A stretch of 62,320 nt of DNA from an uncultured Lachnospiraceae bacterium (GCA_910584205.1 CAJUAA010000022.1:1-62320); one strand, 5' to 3'. Positions 25,051 to 34,083 are shown, counted from the first letter of the stretch. Notes: generated by a model not told the origin, from the letters alone. Translations and numbers: made by a program.

Positions 25051-27508
25051 GAAAACGAAAGAATATGAGGAAACGGAGCAGCAGGAGAGCGCATATGAGG
25101 AAACAGAAGATCAGGAGACAGAGCGGCAGGAGCAGGGACAGCAGAGTGCGGCGGTCTCCATGGGAAACGGCGTAAAGGGAATTCTGCTGGTTCTCATGTG
25201 GGCAGCGATTGCCGCCACGATCATGTGCTGTGCCTATCCCTTTTTCAGGGAAAGGGCGCAGAAGCGGCTGGCGGAGTACCAGGAGGAATATGAGACCGGG
25301 AAGGAAAGGGAAGGTTTCTATGAAGCCGATGAAATGTTCATGCGGTATCTGCTCTCTTCCATCTATTATCTGAATTATGAAATGACGCCGGATATGGACG
25401 CCTATACGTATTTTACGCAGAATTATGAGATGGGTAAATTTACGGAAGAGGAACAGAACCGGATCAGGGAAGCGTCCACAAGGCTCATGAAGAACATGCG
25501 CAATCAGTATTCGGTCATGCAGACCAACTATGATTACAGCAGCTATGGTTCCGGGCCGGCCAGGGATTTCGGCGGCGACGGATATCTGAGAAACGCGGTT
25601 CACGGCAACAGCGAAGGCGCAAGGCAGTATTACCGTTCCGGGCTGGTGATCCAGTATGACAGCCGGGGCATCCCCAGTATCCGGGAATCCTGGGGGCTGT
25701 CTTTTGAGGAGACAGAGATCCTGGGATACCTTCAGCAGGCTTCCATGATGCGTCTGATGGAAGACAACGGGATGGGAGATGTGGTATATGAAACGGTGCT
25801 GACCTACGACGGGACGGAGATCGGGGAGGCGGTCATCGGGAGTGCGGAAGAATATGCGGAGGCGGAGCCGAAAGAGGAATATGCGGATCTATATGAGGAA
25901 TATGCGGATCCATATGAGGAGGCATCCCGCAACGATCGGCTGCTCCAGTCGATCCCGGCGCCGATGGTTCAGAACAGCGCCTTTGCCTTTGGCATCCACG
26001 GCGATGAAAACTGGACGGATGACTGGCAGGATTACTGGGTGGAGCGCAGTTCCTATATGCGGAGCGGTTACAGCATCGGCGTCCTGCTGATCGTGGCATG
26101 CATGGTGCTCCTGGCGCTGGTTTTACAGAATATTCCGGTGTTTGAACTCAGGAAAAAACGTCTGTTCCGGCTGCCGACAGAACTGGTGTACTGGGCAGGA
26201 TTCCTTGGTTTTGCGGCCACCGGGGCGTTTGCCATATCAGAGTTCGGAGTCTATACCCTGACAGGTTATATGGTGGAGGACTTTGAATCCATAGGTTTTG
26301 GCGGCGCGGCACAGGCGGCATCCACCGTATTTATCTGGCTGTTCTGGTTCTGCTTCGCATTCTGCTGGTACTGGCTGGCGGCGTCGGTGCTTCCTTACCT
26401 GACGCATCCGATTCAGACGCTGAAGGAAAACATGCTCTGTATCCATATATGCAGATGGCTGAAAAATCTGTGGCTGAAATTCTGGCACTGGGCGACAGAC
26501 GTGGAACTGGATGAGAAGCTGACGAGGAATATCTGGAAAGTGGTGGGCCTAAACGGCGTGATCGTGGTATTTCTCTGCTGTATCTGGTTCGGCGGCATCG
26601 TGGGAGCGGTCATCTACACCATTCTGCTCTACGTGCTGATTAAGAAAAAATGCGGAGAGATTCTGGAAAATTATCAGAAGCTGCTGCAGGTGACCAGCAC
26701 CATTGCGGAAGGGGATCTGACCATCTCCATGGAAGAGGATATGGGCGTGTTCAATCCTGTCCGGGATGAACTGACCTCCATCCGGAACGGATTCCGCAGG
26801 GCGGTCAACGACGAGGTCCGGAGCCGGAACATGAAGACGGAGCTGATTACTAATGTGTCCCATGACCTGAAGACGCCTCTGACCGCCATCATTACTTATG
26901 TGGATCTGCTGAAAAAGGAGGACCTTAACGAGGAGCAGAGAAACGACTATATCGCCACGCTGGATAAAAAATCCCAGAGGCTGAGGGTATTGATCGAAGA
27001 TCTGTTCGAAGTCAGCAAGGCGGCTTCTGACAATATCATCATGAACTTTGACGACGTGGATCTGGTCAGCCTGATCAAGCAGGTGCGTCTGGAGAATGAG
27101 GACCGGATTCAGGAAAGCACGCTGGATTTCCGATGGAATCTGCCGGAGGAAAAATGCATCCTCACGCTGGATCCCCAGAGGACGTTCCGGGTCATCGACA
27201 ACCTGATCCAGAATATTCTGAAATATTCCATGCCGCATTCCCGGGTATACATCGACCTGAAAGACCGGGATGCGGAAGTGGCAGTGAGCTTTAAGAACAT
27301 GTCCGCCGCGGAGATGAATTTCTCTCCGGAGGAGATCACCGAACGGTTCGTCCGCGGCGATCTGTCCCGCAATACGGAGGGCAGCGGGCTGGGCCTGGCC
27401 ATTGCCCAGAGCTTTACAGAGCTGCAGAACGGGACGTTCCGGGTGGAAACGGACGGAGACCTGTTCAAGGTGACGATCTGTTTCAAAAAAGAGAATTTTA
27501 TAAGCTGA
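25025..27508 (+). CDS. Large sensor histidine kinase (VanS-like core)
   Basis: 827 residues. A charged cytoplasmic start is followed by a membrane helix (GILLVLMWAAIAATIMCC), a 270-residue extracytoplasmic region without known fold, several more membrane helices (IGVLLIVACMVLLALVLQ, AGFLGFAATGAFAISEFG, FIWLFWFCFAFCWYWLAA, GVIVVFLCCIWFGGIVGAVIY), then HisKA with His613 (NVSHDLKTPLTAII) and HATPase_c (GSGLGLAIAQSF). TTG start inside the regulator gene, preceded by AAAGGTGG. The extracytoplasmic part contains a short tandem repeat EEYADLY/EEYADPY (25876-25917). Confidence 0.88.
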   Translation: MAIKWKNSKKTKEYEETEQQESAYEETEDQETERQEQGQQSAAVSMGNGVKGILLVLMWAAIAATIMCCAYPFFRERAQKRLAEYQEEYETGKEREGFYEADEMFMRYLLSSIYYLNYEMTPDMDAYTYFTQNYEMGKFTEEEQNRIREASTRLMKNMRNQYSVMQTNYDYSSYGSGPARDFGGDGYLRNAVHGNSEGARQYYRSGLVIQYDSRGIPSIRESWGLSFEETEILGYLQQASMMRLMEDNGMGDVVYETVLTYDGTEIGEAVIGSAEEYAEAEPKEEYADLYEEYADPYEEASRNDRLLQSIPAPMVQNSAFAFGIHGDENWTDDWQDYWVERSSYMRSGYSIGVLLIVACMVLLALVLQNIPVFELRKKRLFRLPTELVYWAGFLGFAATGAFAISEFGVYTLTGYMVEDFESIGFGGAAQAASTVFIWLFWFCFAFCWYWLAASVLPYLTHPIQTLKENMLCIHICRWLKNLWLKFWHWATDVELDEKLTRNIWKVVGLNGVIVVFLCCIWFGGIVGAVIYTILLYVLIKKKCGEILENYQKLLQVTSTIAEGDLTISMEEDMGVFNPVRDELTSIRNGFRRAVNDEVRSRNMKTELITNVSHDLKTPLTAIITYVDLLKKEDLNEEQRNDYIATLDKKSQRLRVLIEDLFEVSKAASDNIIMNFDDVDLVSLIKQVRLENEDRIQESTLDFRWNLPEEKCILTLDPQRTFRVIDNLIQNILKYSMPHSRVYIDLKDRDAEVAVSFKNMSAAEMNFSPEEITERFVRGDLSRNTEGSGLGLAIAQSFTELQNGTFRVETDGDLFKVTICFKKENFIS

Positions 27509-27513
27509 ATAAG

Positions 27514-27551
27514 CAGAGGGCAGCGCCTGCAGGGTGCTGTCCTCTGTTTGT
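27514..27551. terminator. Terminator after the histidine kinase
   Basis: CAGAGGGCAGC and GCTGTCCTCTG (27514 to 27546) form an 11-bp stem with one G-U pair, followed by TTTGTATT. It lies between convergent genes. Confidence 0.75.
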
Positions 27552-27565
27552 ATTCGGATGTTATT

Positions 27566-28111
27566 TTACAGAGTGTTTCCTAACTGGTAGGCGTCCTTCA
27601 GTTTTTTGCTGCCCTCAATGTCCCCGGTATGGAATACGCCTCCGCATAAGACCTTCCCGCAGTCTTTCCAGCCCAGATGGTTCATGAGATGTTCATACCA
27701 GTAGACGGATTCCTCAAAGCCGCTGCCCTCCGCCGCCATGAGCAGGACGGCATTTTTTACAGGGTTGGCAAGGTCGGGACTGCATTCCGCTACGGCGAAA
27801 AGGCGGTCAAAAGCGCATTTCAGCTGGCCGCTGATCGTCCAGTAGTACAGGGGCGATGCGAGGACGACAATGTCCGCTTCTTTGTACGCCGGGTAGATTT
27901 TGAGCATATCGTCTTTCTGAACGCAGGGGCTTTCCGGGTCTTTGCCGCCGCCGCAGCAGCCGAGGCAGGGGTGGATATCCATTTTCTGCAGGTCAAATCG
28001 GGTGACGCTGTGCCCGGCGGCTTCTGCGCCTTCCGTGAAGGAACGGATCAGTGCCGCTGTATTGCCCTTTGGACGGGGGCTGCCGTTTAAGATCATGATT
28101 TTTTTGCTCAT
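27566..28111 (-). CDS. Flavodoxin-fold NAD(P)H-dependent oxidoreductase
   Basis: 181 residues: NGSPRPKGNTAALI phosphate loop, CLGCCGGGKDPESPC (cysteine-rich), YKEADIVVLASPLYYWTISGQLKCAFDRL. This is the multimeric flavodoxin WrbA-like group of FMN-dependent reductases. ATG 28111 follows GCGAGG. It is divergent from an HxlR-family regulator with a palindrome between them, the usual arrangement for redox-responsive control. Confidence 0.9.
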   Translation of the reverse strand: MSKKIMILNGSPRPKGNTAALIRSFTEGAEAAGHSVTRFDLQKMDIHPCLGCCGGGKDPESPCVQKDDMLKIYPAYKEADIVVLASPLYYWTISGQLKCAFDRLFAVAECSPDLANPVKNAVLLMAAEGSGFEESVYWYEHLMNHLGWKDCGKVLCGGVFHTGDIEGSKKLKDAYQLGNTL

Positions 28112-28144
28112 ATTGTGTAGATACCTCGCTTTTCTTTTGCCGGA

Positions 28145-28173
28145 TTGACACCGGGATTCGTTTATAATAAAAT
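28145..28173 (+). promoter_or_regulatory. Promoter of the hxlR-like gene
   Basis: TTGACA (28145-28150), 17 bp, TAAAAT (28168-28173). Confidence 0.7.
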
Positions 28174-28200
28174 TATATATGAGGAATATGGACAAGATAA

Positions 28201-28223
28201 GTACTGTCATAAATGACAGGTAC
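28201..28223. promoter_or_regulatory. Palindromic operator for the HxlR-like regulator
   Basis: TGTCAT-AA-ATGACA at 28205-28218 is a perfect palindrome, flanked by GTAC on both sides with one offset base. It lies downstream of the predicted start of transcription and between divergent genes, a natural site for the HxlR dimer. Confidence 0.65.
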
Positions 28224-28246
28224 TATCCTGCAGGGAAGTATAAGCT

Positions 28247-28579
28247 ATGATTAAGAAATATATTGAGAACGCAAATTTTGAAGATACGGGGTTCAGCTAT
28301 ACGTTGTCGTTGATCAATGGAAAGCATAAAATGGTGATATTGTATTGCCTGATGGAGTTTGGAACCGTGCGCTTTAATGAGATGAAACGTTATCTGAAAA
28401 ATGTGACGGACCGGACATTGAGCGCAAATCTGAAGGAGCTGGAAGCGGATGATCTGGTTATCAGGAAAGAATACCCGCAGATTCCGCCGAAGGTCGAATA
28501 TTCCCTGTCGGAGCGGGGGCGGTCCTTGATGACGGTTTTAGACCGGTTGTGTGAATGGGGAGAAAAAAACAGAATATAA
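28247..28579 (+). CDS. HxlR-family winged-helix transcriptional regulator
   Basis: 110 residues with the MarR-like winged helix of HxlR proteins: SLINGKHKMVILYCLMEFG, VRFNEMKRYLKNVTDRTLSANLKELEADDLVIRKEYPQIPPKVEYSLSERG (read in segments). It carries no cysteine in the N-terminal region, so the thiol-based sensing of HypR/YodB is unlikely; there is one Cys in LYCLM. It probably controls the divergent reductase. Confidence 0.93.
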   Translation: MIKKYIENANFEDTGFSYTLSLINGKHKMVILYCLMEFGTVRFNEMKRYLKNVTDRTLSANLKELEADDLVIRKEYPQIPPKVEYSLSERGRSLMTVLDRLCEWGEKNRI

Positions 28580-28634
28580 AAAGAAGCCTTGAATATGTCA
28601 TATGGTTATGGAATATTCAGGCATGGGAGGATAT

Positions 28635-29261
28635 ATGAGAACAGTTGATAACAGGAACAGGATTGTGCTGGGCTCCGGCTCTCCCAGGAGGAAAGAACTT
28701 CTGGAGCAGATCGGAGTGGAATTTGACATATGCAGGGCAGAGGGAGAGGAGACCATCACCTCGGAAGACCCGGTGGAGGCGGTAAAGGAGCTGGCCCTGC
28801 AGAAAGCGCAGGAAGTATCAGGGATATGCAGCGGCAGGATCGTGATCGGGGCGGATACGGTGGTGGCGTCGGACGGTCGGATTCTCGGAAAGCCGAAGGA
28901 TCGGGAGGACGCCCTTCGGATGCTGCGCATGCTTCAGGGAAAGACGCATCAGGTGATTACCGGCGTGGCGGTGATTCTGGAGGATAAGAAAAAGACGGTG
29001 AACTTCGCGGAAGTGACGAAAGTATACGTCTGTCCCATGACGGAGGAGCAGATAGAACGGTACGTGGACACGGGAGAACCCATGGACAAGGCGGGCGCGT
29101 ACGGGATTCAGGGAAGGTTCGCCGCATATGTCTCCGGAATTGAGGGAGACTATAATAATGTGGTGGGGCTTCCTGTGGCAAGGCTTTATCAGGAGCTGCT
29201 GGCAGAAGGGACAGACCTGCTGTGTCCTGCAGATCGCCGGGAAAGGAGCAAGGAACAGTGA
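28635..29261 (+). CDS. maf: Maf family nucleoside triphosphate pyrophosphatase
   Basis: 208 residues. Starts IVLGSGSPRRKELLEQIG, with GADTVVASDGRILGKPKD and GAYGIQGRFAAYVSGIEGDYNNVVGLP, the standard Maf signatures. It hydrolyses non-canonical or modified NTPs and is linked to septum inhibition. ATG 28635 follows GGGAGG. The stop overlaps the dtd start, so both are translated together. Confidence 0.95.
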   Translation: MRTVDNRNRIVLGSGSPRRKELLEQIGVEFDICRAEGEETITSEDPVEAVKELALQKAQEVSGICSGRIVIGADTVVASDGRILGKPKDREDALRMLRMLQGKTHQVITGVAVILEDKKKTVNFAEVTKVYVCPMTEEQIERYVDTGEPMDKAGAYGIQGRFAAYVSGIEGDYNNVVGLPVARLYQELLAEGTDLLCPADRRERSKEQ

Positions 29262-29704
29262 GATTTGTCATACAAAGGGTTGCCCATGCGTCGGTGACCG
29301 TGGATGGGAACGTGCTTGGAAAGATACAAAAAGGATTTCTGGTGCTGATCGGCGTGGCAGACGGGGATACGAAGGAGACTGCGGACCGGATGGTGAAGAA
29401 GATGCTGGGCCTTCGGATCTTTGAGGATGAAAACGGCAAAACGAACCTGGATCTGCGCGCGGTAGGCGGAGAACTCCTGCTTGTTTCCCAGTTTACGCTC
29501 TATGCAGACTGCAGGAGAGGGAACCGTCCTGGTTTTACCCGGGCGGGAAAGCCGGAGATGGCCAGTGAGATGTATGAATATATCATTGAAACATGCCGGA
29601 AACAGTTCCCGGTGGTGGAACGTGGCGAGTTTGGAGCAGATATGAAAGTGGAACTTTTGAATGACGGGCCCTTTACGATTTTGCTGGATTCGGAAGAACT
29701 GTAG
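29258..29704 (+). CDS. dtd: D-aminoacyl-tRNA deacylase
   Basis: 148 residues with RFVIQRVAHASVTVDG, the SQFTLYADCRRGNRPGF active-site segment and GPFTILLDS near the end (the GP-containing motif that recognises the D-amino acid). It recycles tRNAs mischarged with D-amino acids. GTG 29258 overlaps the maf stop codon and is preceded by AAGGAGCAAGG. Confidence 0.93.
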   Translation: MRFVIQRVAHASVTVDGNVLGKIQKGFLVLIGVADGDTKETADRMVKKMLGLRIFEDENGKTNLDLRAVGGELLLVSQFTLYADCRRGNRPGFTRAGKPEMASEMYEYIIETCRKQFPVVERGEFGADMKVELLNDGPFTILLDSEEL

Positions 29705-29713
29705 GAATTCTGT

Positions 29714-29741
29714 TTGCTATTTCCATGATTTGTGATATAAT
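29714..29741 (+). promoter_or_regulatory. Promoter ahead of pyrH, within the first 69-bp repeat
   Basis: TTGCTA (29714-29719), 16 bp, TATAAT (29736-29741) with extended TGA before the -10. Copies of the -10 recur in each repeat unit (TACAAT in copy 2). Confidence 0.6.
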
Positions 29742-29919
29742 GTCACCAACTGAAGCGGAGCGGAAGTTGATGACCTGCGCGAGCATCAGCGAGCTTCCCT
29801 GTGATACAATGTCACCAACTGAAGCGGAGCGGAAGTTGATGACCTGCGCGAGCATCAGCGAGCTTCCCTGTGATATAATGTCACCAACTGAAGCGGAGCG
29901 GAAGTTGATGACCTGCGCG
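29731..29919 (+). repeat. Three tandem copies of a 69-bp element upstream of pyrH
   Basis: Units start at 29731, 29800 and 29869; the first two are full length, the third stops after 51 bases. They differ by a single base (TATAAT versus TACAAT). Each unit starts with TGTGATATAATGTCACC, which is an extended -10 within a GTGA/TCAC inverted repeat, and later holds GGAAG-T-TGATG facing CATCA-GCGA-GCTTCC, an imperfect hairpin. Because 69 is a multiple of 3, all frames are periodic and one frame stays open into pyrH; I take this as coincidence, not coding. Confidence 0.9.
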
Positions 29920-29937
29920 GGAAAACAGAGGTGTAAT

Positions 29938-30633
29938 ATGAAACGAGTACTATTGAAACTGAGCGGTGAAGCCCTTGCGGGAGAAAAACATACCGGATTT
30001 GACGAGGCTGTCTGTATCCGGGTGGCAGGGCAGGTGAAAAGCGTCCTGGCAGAAGGGATCCAGGTGGGAGTCGTCATCGGCGGCGGCAACTTCTGGAGAG
30101 GCCGGACCAGTGAGCATATTGACCGTGCCAAATCGGATCAGATCGGCATGCTGGCGACCGTGATGAACTGTATCTATGTATCCGAGATCTTTCGGAGCGT
30201 GGGGATGAAGACAAAACTGTTCACCCCGTTTGTCTGCGGGCCCATGGCGGAGATGTTCACCAAGGACGCGGCCATGGAATGCCTGGAAAAGGGGATGGTG
30301 GTATTTTTTGCCGGCGGCACCGGACATCCGTATTTTTCGACGGATACGACTACTACGCTGCGTGCCATTGAGATCGAGGCGGACAGGATTCTGCTGGCGA
30401 AGGCTGTGGACGGAGTGTACGACAGTGATCCGAAGCTGAATCCGGAGGCAAAAAAATATGATGAGATCACGATTCAGTCGGTGATCGATCAAAAGCTGGG
30501 AGTCATGGATCTGACGGCGTCCATCATGTGTATGGAAAACCGGATGCCGATGACCGTGTTCGGATTGAACGGGGAGGACAGCATCCTCCGTACGGTCCGG
30601 GGCGAGTCTACAGGAACAAAAGTTACAGTATAA
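29938..30633 (+). CDS. pyrH: UMP kinase
   Basis: 231 residues of bacterial UMP kinase (amino-acid kinase fold): VLLKLSGEALAGEK, VVIGGGNFWRGR, MLATVMNCIYVSE, FAGGTGHPYFSTDTTT, and KAVDGVYDSDPK. It makes UDP from UMP. ATG 29938 follows AGAGGTG. First gene of the pyrH-frr-uppS-cdsA-dxr-rseP run, the usual order in Bacillota apart from tsf and rpsB, which are not here. Confidence 0.97.
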   Translation: MKRVLLKLSGEALAGEKHTGFDEAVCIRVAGQVKSVLAEGIQVGVVIGGGNFWRGRTSEHIDRAKSDQIGMLATVMNCIYVSEIFRSVGMKTKLFTPFVCGPMAEMFTKDAAMECLEKGMVVFFAGGTGHPYFSTDTTTTLRAIEIEADRILLAKAVDGVYDSDPKLNPEAKKYDEITIQSVIDQKLGVMDLTASIMCMENRMPMTVFGLNGEDSILRTVRGESTGTKVTV

Positions 30634-30649
30634 GGGAGGAAGATTTACT

Positions 30650-31204
30650 ATGGAAGAAAGATTACAGCCGTTTGAAACAAGGATGGGCAAGTCCTATGAC
30701 GCACTTTTGAACGATTATGCAGCGATCCGTGCAGGACGTGCCAATCCGCATGTACTGGATAAGATCAAAGTGGATTATTACGGGACGCCGACCCCGCTGC
30801 AGCAGGTGGGCAACATTTCCGTGCCGGAGGCACGCATTATCCTGATCCAGCCATGGGAGAAGAAAATGATCCGCGAAATTGAGCGCGCCATCAACACTTC
30901 GGATCTGGGAATCAATCCCACGAATGACGGCTCTGCTATTCGTCTGGTATTTCCGGAGCTGACCGAGGAACGCCGTAAGGCGCTGGCGAAGGATGTGAAG
31001 AAAAAGGGCGAGGACATGAAGGTTGCCATCCGCAACATCCGCCGGGACGCCAACGAGACGTTCAAGAAAATGAACAAGAACAATGAGCTGACCGAGGACG
31101 ATCAGAAAAATCTGGAGACGAAGGCCCAGAAGCTCACGGATAAATACATCGAGAAAATTGATAAAGCGATTGAAGAAAAGACAAAGGAAATTATGACTGT
31201 ATAA
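30650..31204 (+). CDS. frr: Ribosome recycling factor
   Basis: 184 residues, standard length. Conserved AGRANPHVLDKIKVDYYG, TPLQQVGNISVPEAR, LTEERRKALAKDVKKKGEDMKVAIRNIRRD. It splits post-termination ribosomes with EF-G. GGGAGG precedes the start; 16 bp after pyrH. Confidence 0.97.
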   Translation: MEERLQPFETRMGKSYDALLNDYAAIRAGRANPHVLDKIKVDYYGTPTPLQQVGNISVPEARIILIQPWEKKMIREIERAINTSDLGINPTNDGSAIRLVFPELTEERRKALAKDVKKKGEDMKVAIRNIRRDANETFKKMNKNNELTEDDQKNLETKAQKLTDKYIEKIDKAIEEKTKEIMTV

Positions 31205-31216
31205 TCACAGGACAGG

Positions 31217-31267
31217 ACTCCCGGTTTCGGGCAATACCGTACGAAGCGCATTGCCGAAGGCCGGGAA
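31217..31267 (+). other. Inverted repeat between frr and uppS
   Basis: CCCGGTTTCGGGCAAT and ATTGCCGAAGGCCGGG can pair with two small bulges. No T-tract follows, so it is probably an RNA stability or processing hairpin rather than a terminator. The rest of the 106-bp gap holds only the uppS ribosome site. Confidence 0.45.
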
Positions 31268-31310
31268 CTGCATTTTGAGGACTGTGTGCCGGAAAAGGAG
31301 GCGGTTATCT

Positions 31311-32021
31311 ATGAAGATTCCTCAACATGTGGCAATCATTCTTGACGGGAACGGGAGATGGGCAAAGGCAAAGGGGATGCCAAGGAATTACGGCCATGCC
31401 CAGGGAGCCAAAAATGTGGAGCGGATCTGCGAGGACGCGTATCACATGGGGATCAAGTATCTGACCGTCTATGCATTTTCCACGGAGAACTGGAAACGGT
31501 CCGGGGAAGAAGTAAATGCGCTCATGTCGCTTCTGCGCAGCTATATGAAAACCTGTGTAAAAACTGCCAGGAAGAACCATATGTGCGTGCGTGTGATCGG
31601 GGACAAGACAGGGCTGGCAGAGGATATACAGGAGAGCATCGACAGGCTGGAGCGGGAATCCCGGGATCAGGACGGCCTGAATTTTACGATTGCCATCAAT
31701 TACGGGAGCCGGGATGAGATCTGCCGGGCGGTCAGGAAGATCGTGGAGAGCGGCATCCGTCCGGAGGAGATCACGGAAGAAACCATATCAGAGCATCTGG
31801 ACACGGCCGGAATACCGGACCCGGATCTTCTCATACGCACCAGCGGAGAACTTCGTCTGTCCAATTATCTGATGTGGCAGCTGGCGTATACGGAATTTTA
31901 TTTTACAGATGTGCACTGGCCGGATTTCACAAAGGAAGAACTGGAAAAGGCAGTTGAGAAATACAGTCAGAGGCAGCGCCGGTACGGCGGGAGAGAAGAA
32001 AAGCCGGGGGAGGAATCCTGA
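31311..32021 (+). CDS. uppS: Isoprenyl transferase (undecaprenyl diphosphate synthase)
   Basis: 236 residues. AIILDGNGRWAKAKG with the catalytic Asp, NYGHAQGAKNV, YLTVYAFSTENWKR, and the C-terminal RTSGELRLSNYLMWQLAYTE. It makes the C55 lipid carrier for peptidoglycan. ATG 31311 follows AAAGGAGGCGG. Its stop overlaps the cdsA start by one base. Confidence 0.96.
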   Translation: MKIPQHVAIILDGNGRWAKAKGMPRNYGHAQGAKNVERICEDAYHMGIKYLTVYAFSTENWKRSGEEVNALMSLLRSYMKTCVKTARKNHMCVRVIGDKTGLAEDIQESIDRLERESRDQDGLNFTIAINYGSRDEICRAVRKIVESGIRPEEITEETISEHLDTAGIPDPDLLIRTSGELRLSNYLMWQLAYTEFYFTDVHWPDFTKEELEKAVEKYSQRQRRYGGREEKPGEES

Positions 32022-32827
32022 TGAAATCTTTTTTGACAAGGCTTACGAGCGGTATCGTCCTGGTGTTTCTGGTAGTCGTCACCTGCTGGTACGGGGGGCT
32101 GCTCCTGGGCCTTTTTACGGCGTTGATCGGCTGGATCGGACTGGATGAGTTCTACCGTGCTTTTGGCATGCGCGTAACCAGAGGAATCGGACTGGTGGGG
32201 CTTCTGGGGGCGTTTCTGTGGAATGCGGCTGTGCTGGCGACCGCAGGCGGGATGGGAGACCCTGAGTATAAATGGCTTGGGCTGCTTGTATCCTTCATGC
32301 TGCTCATGGCGGTGTATGTGGGGACGTTTCCCCGGTACGACACCGGTCAGGTTATGACTGTGTTCTTCGGGATCGTCTATGTGCCGGTGATGCTCAGTTT
32401 CATCTATCTGACACGGATGCTGGAGGTGGGATTTTCTCTGGTGTGGCTGATCTTTTTTGCCTCCTGGGGCTGTGATACGTGCGCGTACTGTACCGGCATG
32501 CTGTTCGGGAAGCATAAGCTGGCTCCGGTCTTAAGCCCGAAAAAATCGGTGGAAGGCGCCGTGGGAGGCGTTCTGGGGGCAGCGGCCATGGGAGCCGCGT
32601 ACGCGGTGTTCATGGATGCTCCAGCGCCGGTGTACGGGATCATCTGCGCTGTGGGCGCGGCGGCGTCCCAGGCGGGAGATCTGGCGGCATCTGCCGTCAA
32701 GCGCCAGCATAACATGAAGGATTACGGGACGCTCATACCGGGCCACGGCGGTATCCTGGACCGGTTTGACAGTGTGATCGTGACGGCGCCGATGATTTAT
32801 ATTCTGGCGGTCGTTCTGGTCAGATAG
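32021..32827 (+). CDS. cdsA: Phosphatidate cytidylyltransferase
   Basis: 268 residues, about seven membrane segments, with the family signature SPKKSVEGAVGG followed by KDYGTLIPGHGGILDRFDS near the end. It makes CDP-diacylglycerol for phospholipid synthesis. Start overlaps the uppS stop (TGATG arrangement). Confidence 0.95.
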   Translation: MKSFLTRLTSGIVLVFLVVVTCWYGGLLLGLFTALIGWIGLDEFYRAFGMRVTRGIGLVGLLGAFLWNAAVLATAGGMGDPEYKWLGLLVSFMLLMAVYVGTFPRYDTGQVMTVFFGIVYVPVMLSFIYLTRMLEVGFSLVWLIFFASWGCDTCAYCTGMLFGKHKLAPVLSPKKSVEGAVGGVLGAAAMGAAYAVFMDAPAPVYGIICAVGAAASQAGDLAASAVKRQHNMKDYGTLIPGHGGILDRFDSVIVTAPMIYILAVVLVR

Positions 32828-32901
32828 GAAAGCGCTGTGACAGGAAGCAGAGCTTTCCTTATGGTTTGTGCCGCCGGTCTGGCGGCGGAATGGAGATTAT
32901 C

Positions 32902-34053
32902 ATGAAGAAAATTGCGATACTGGGTTCTACCGGTTCCATCGGGACGCAGACGCTGGAAGTAGTAAGGAACAACGGGGATCTTCAGGTTACGGCACTGGCG
33001 GCAGGCTCCAATGTGGAGCTTCTGGAAGCGCAGATCCGGGAGTTCGGCCCGTCTCTTGCGGCTGTTTGGACAGAGGAGAAGGCCCGGGAACTGAAGGTGC
33101 GGGTCCGGGATCTTCCGGTGCGTGTGGTGTCAGGGATGGAGGGCCTTCTGGAGGTGGCAGAACAGGAAGCATCGGAACTTCTGGTGACGGCCATTGTGGG
33201 GATGATCGGTATCCGCCCCACCATTGCAGCCATGAAAGCAGGCAAGGATATCGCGCTTGCCAACAAAGAGACGCTGGTCACGGCGGGGCATATTATCATG
33301 CCGCTGGCAAAGGAGTGCGGGGTGCAGATCCTGCCGGTGGACAGCGAGCACAGCGCGATCTTCCAGTGCCTCAACGGGGAAGGACGGGGCGGACTGCATA
33401 AAATACTGCTGACAGCGTCGGGCGGGCCGTTCCGGGGACGGAAGAAGGAAGAACTTCGTCATGTGCAGGTGGAGGACGCCCTGAAGCATCCCAACTGGTC
33501 CATGGGGCGGAAGATTACGGTTGATTCCGCCACACTGGTGAACAAGGGACTGGAGATGATGGAGGCCAGATGGCTGTTCGGCGTGGAGCCGGAGCATATC
33601 CAGGTGGTCGTCCAGCCAAAGAGCATCATCCATTCCATGGTGGAATTTGTGGACGGCGCCGTGATTGCGCAGCTGGGCACACCGGATATGAAGCTTCCGA
33701 TCCAGTATGCCCTTTACTATCCGGAAAGAAGGTATCTGCCGGGCGGGCGGCTTGATTTCCGGAAACTGCGGCAGATTACGTTTGAAGAACCGGATATGGA
33801 AAATTTCCCCGGACTGCGTCTGGCTTTTGAGGCGGCCGCGGCGGGAGGCAGCCTTCCCACCGTATATAATGCGGCGAATGAGCGGGCGGTGGCCCTTTTC
33901 CTGGATCGGAAAATCGGTTTTCTGGATATACCGGAGCTGATTGAACGGTGCATGGAGTCGCACCGGGTGAAAAGAAATCCGTCTGTGGAAGAGATTCTCG
34001 AGACAGAGGCGGAGACATATGATAGAATGGAAGAGCTGCTTTCCGCCGGCTGA
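32902..34053 (+). CDS. dxr: 1-deoxy-D-xylulose-5-phosphate reductoisomerase
   Basis: 383 residues. NADPH-binding AILGSTGSIGTQTLEVV, metal and substrate segments VDSEHSAIFQCLNG, LTASGGPFRG, HPNWSMGRKITVDSATLVNKGLE. Second step of the MEP isoprenoid pathway. ATG 32902 preserves the usual MKKIAILG start; an ATG 12 bp earlier is possible. Confidence 0.96.
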   Translation: MKKIAILGSTGSIGTQTLEVVRNNGDLQVTALAAGSNVELLEAQIREFGPSLAAVWTEEKARELKVRVRDLPVRVVSGMEGLLEVAEQEASELLVTAIVGMIGIRPTIAAMKAGKDIALANKETLVTAGHIIMPLAKECGVQILPVDSEHSAIFQCLNGEGRGGLHKILLTASGGPFRGRKKEELRHVQVEDALKHPNWSMGRKITVDSATLVNKGLEMMEARWLFGVEPEHIQVVVQPKSIIHSMVEFVDGAVIAQLGTPDMKLPIQYALYYPERRYLPGGRLDFRKLRQITFEEPDMENFPGLRLAFEAAAAGGSLPTVYNAANERAVALFLDRKIGFLDIPELIERCMESHRVKRNPSVEEILETEAETYDRMEELLSAG

Positions 34054-34083
34054 CAGCGGAAAGCGCAGAGAGCAGGTGATAGA

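Noticed and set aside
25876..25917. 21-bp tandem repeat in the histidine kinase gene as a mobile element trace
   Set aside because: Only two in-frame copies within a low-complexity acidic stretch; simple slippage explains it.
29725..29937. In-frame extension of pyrH through the 69-bp repeats (repeated peptide unit)
   Set aside because: The repeat length is divisible by three, so an open frame is expected by chance; pyrH has a proper AGAGGTG site and conserved start at 29938.
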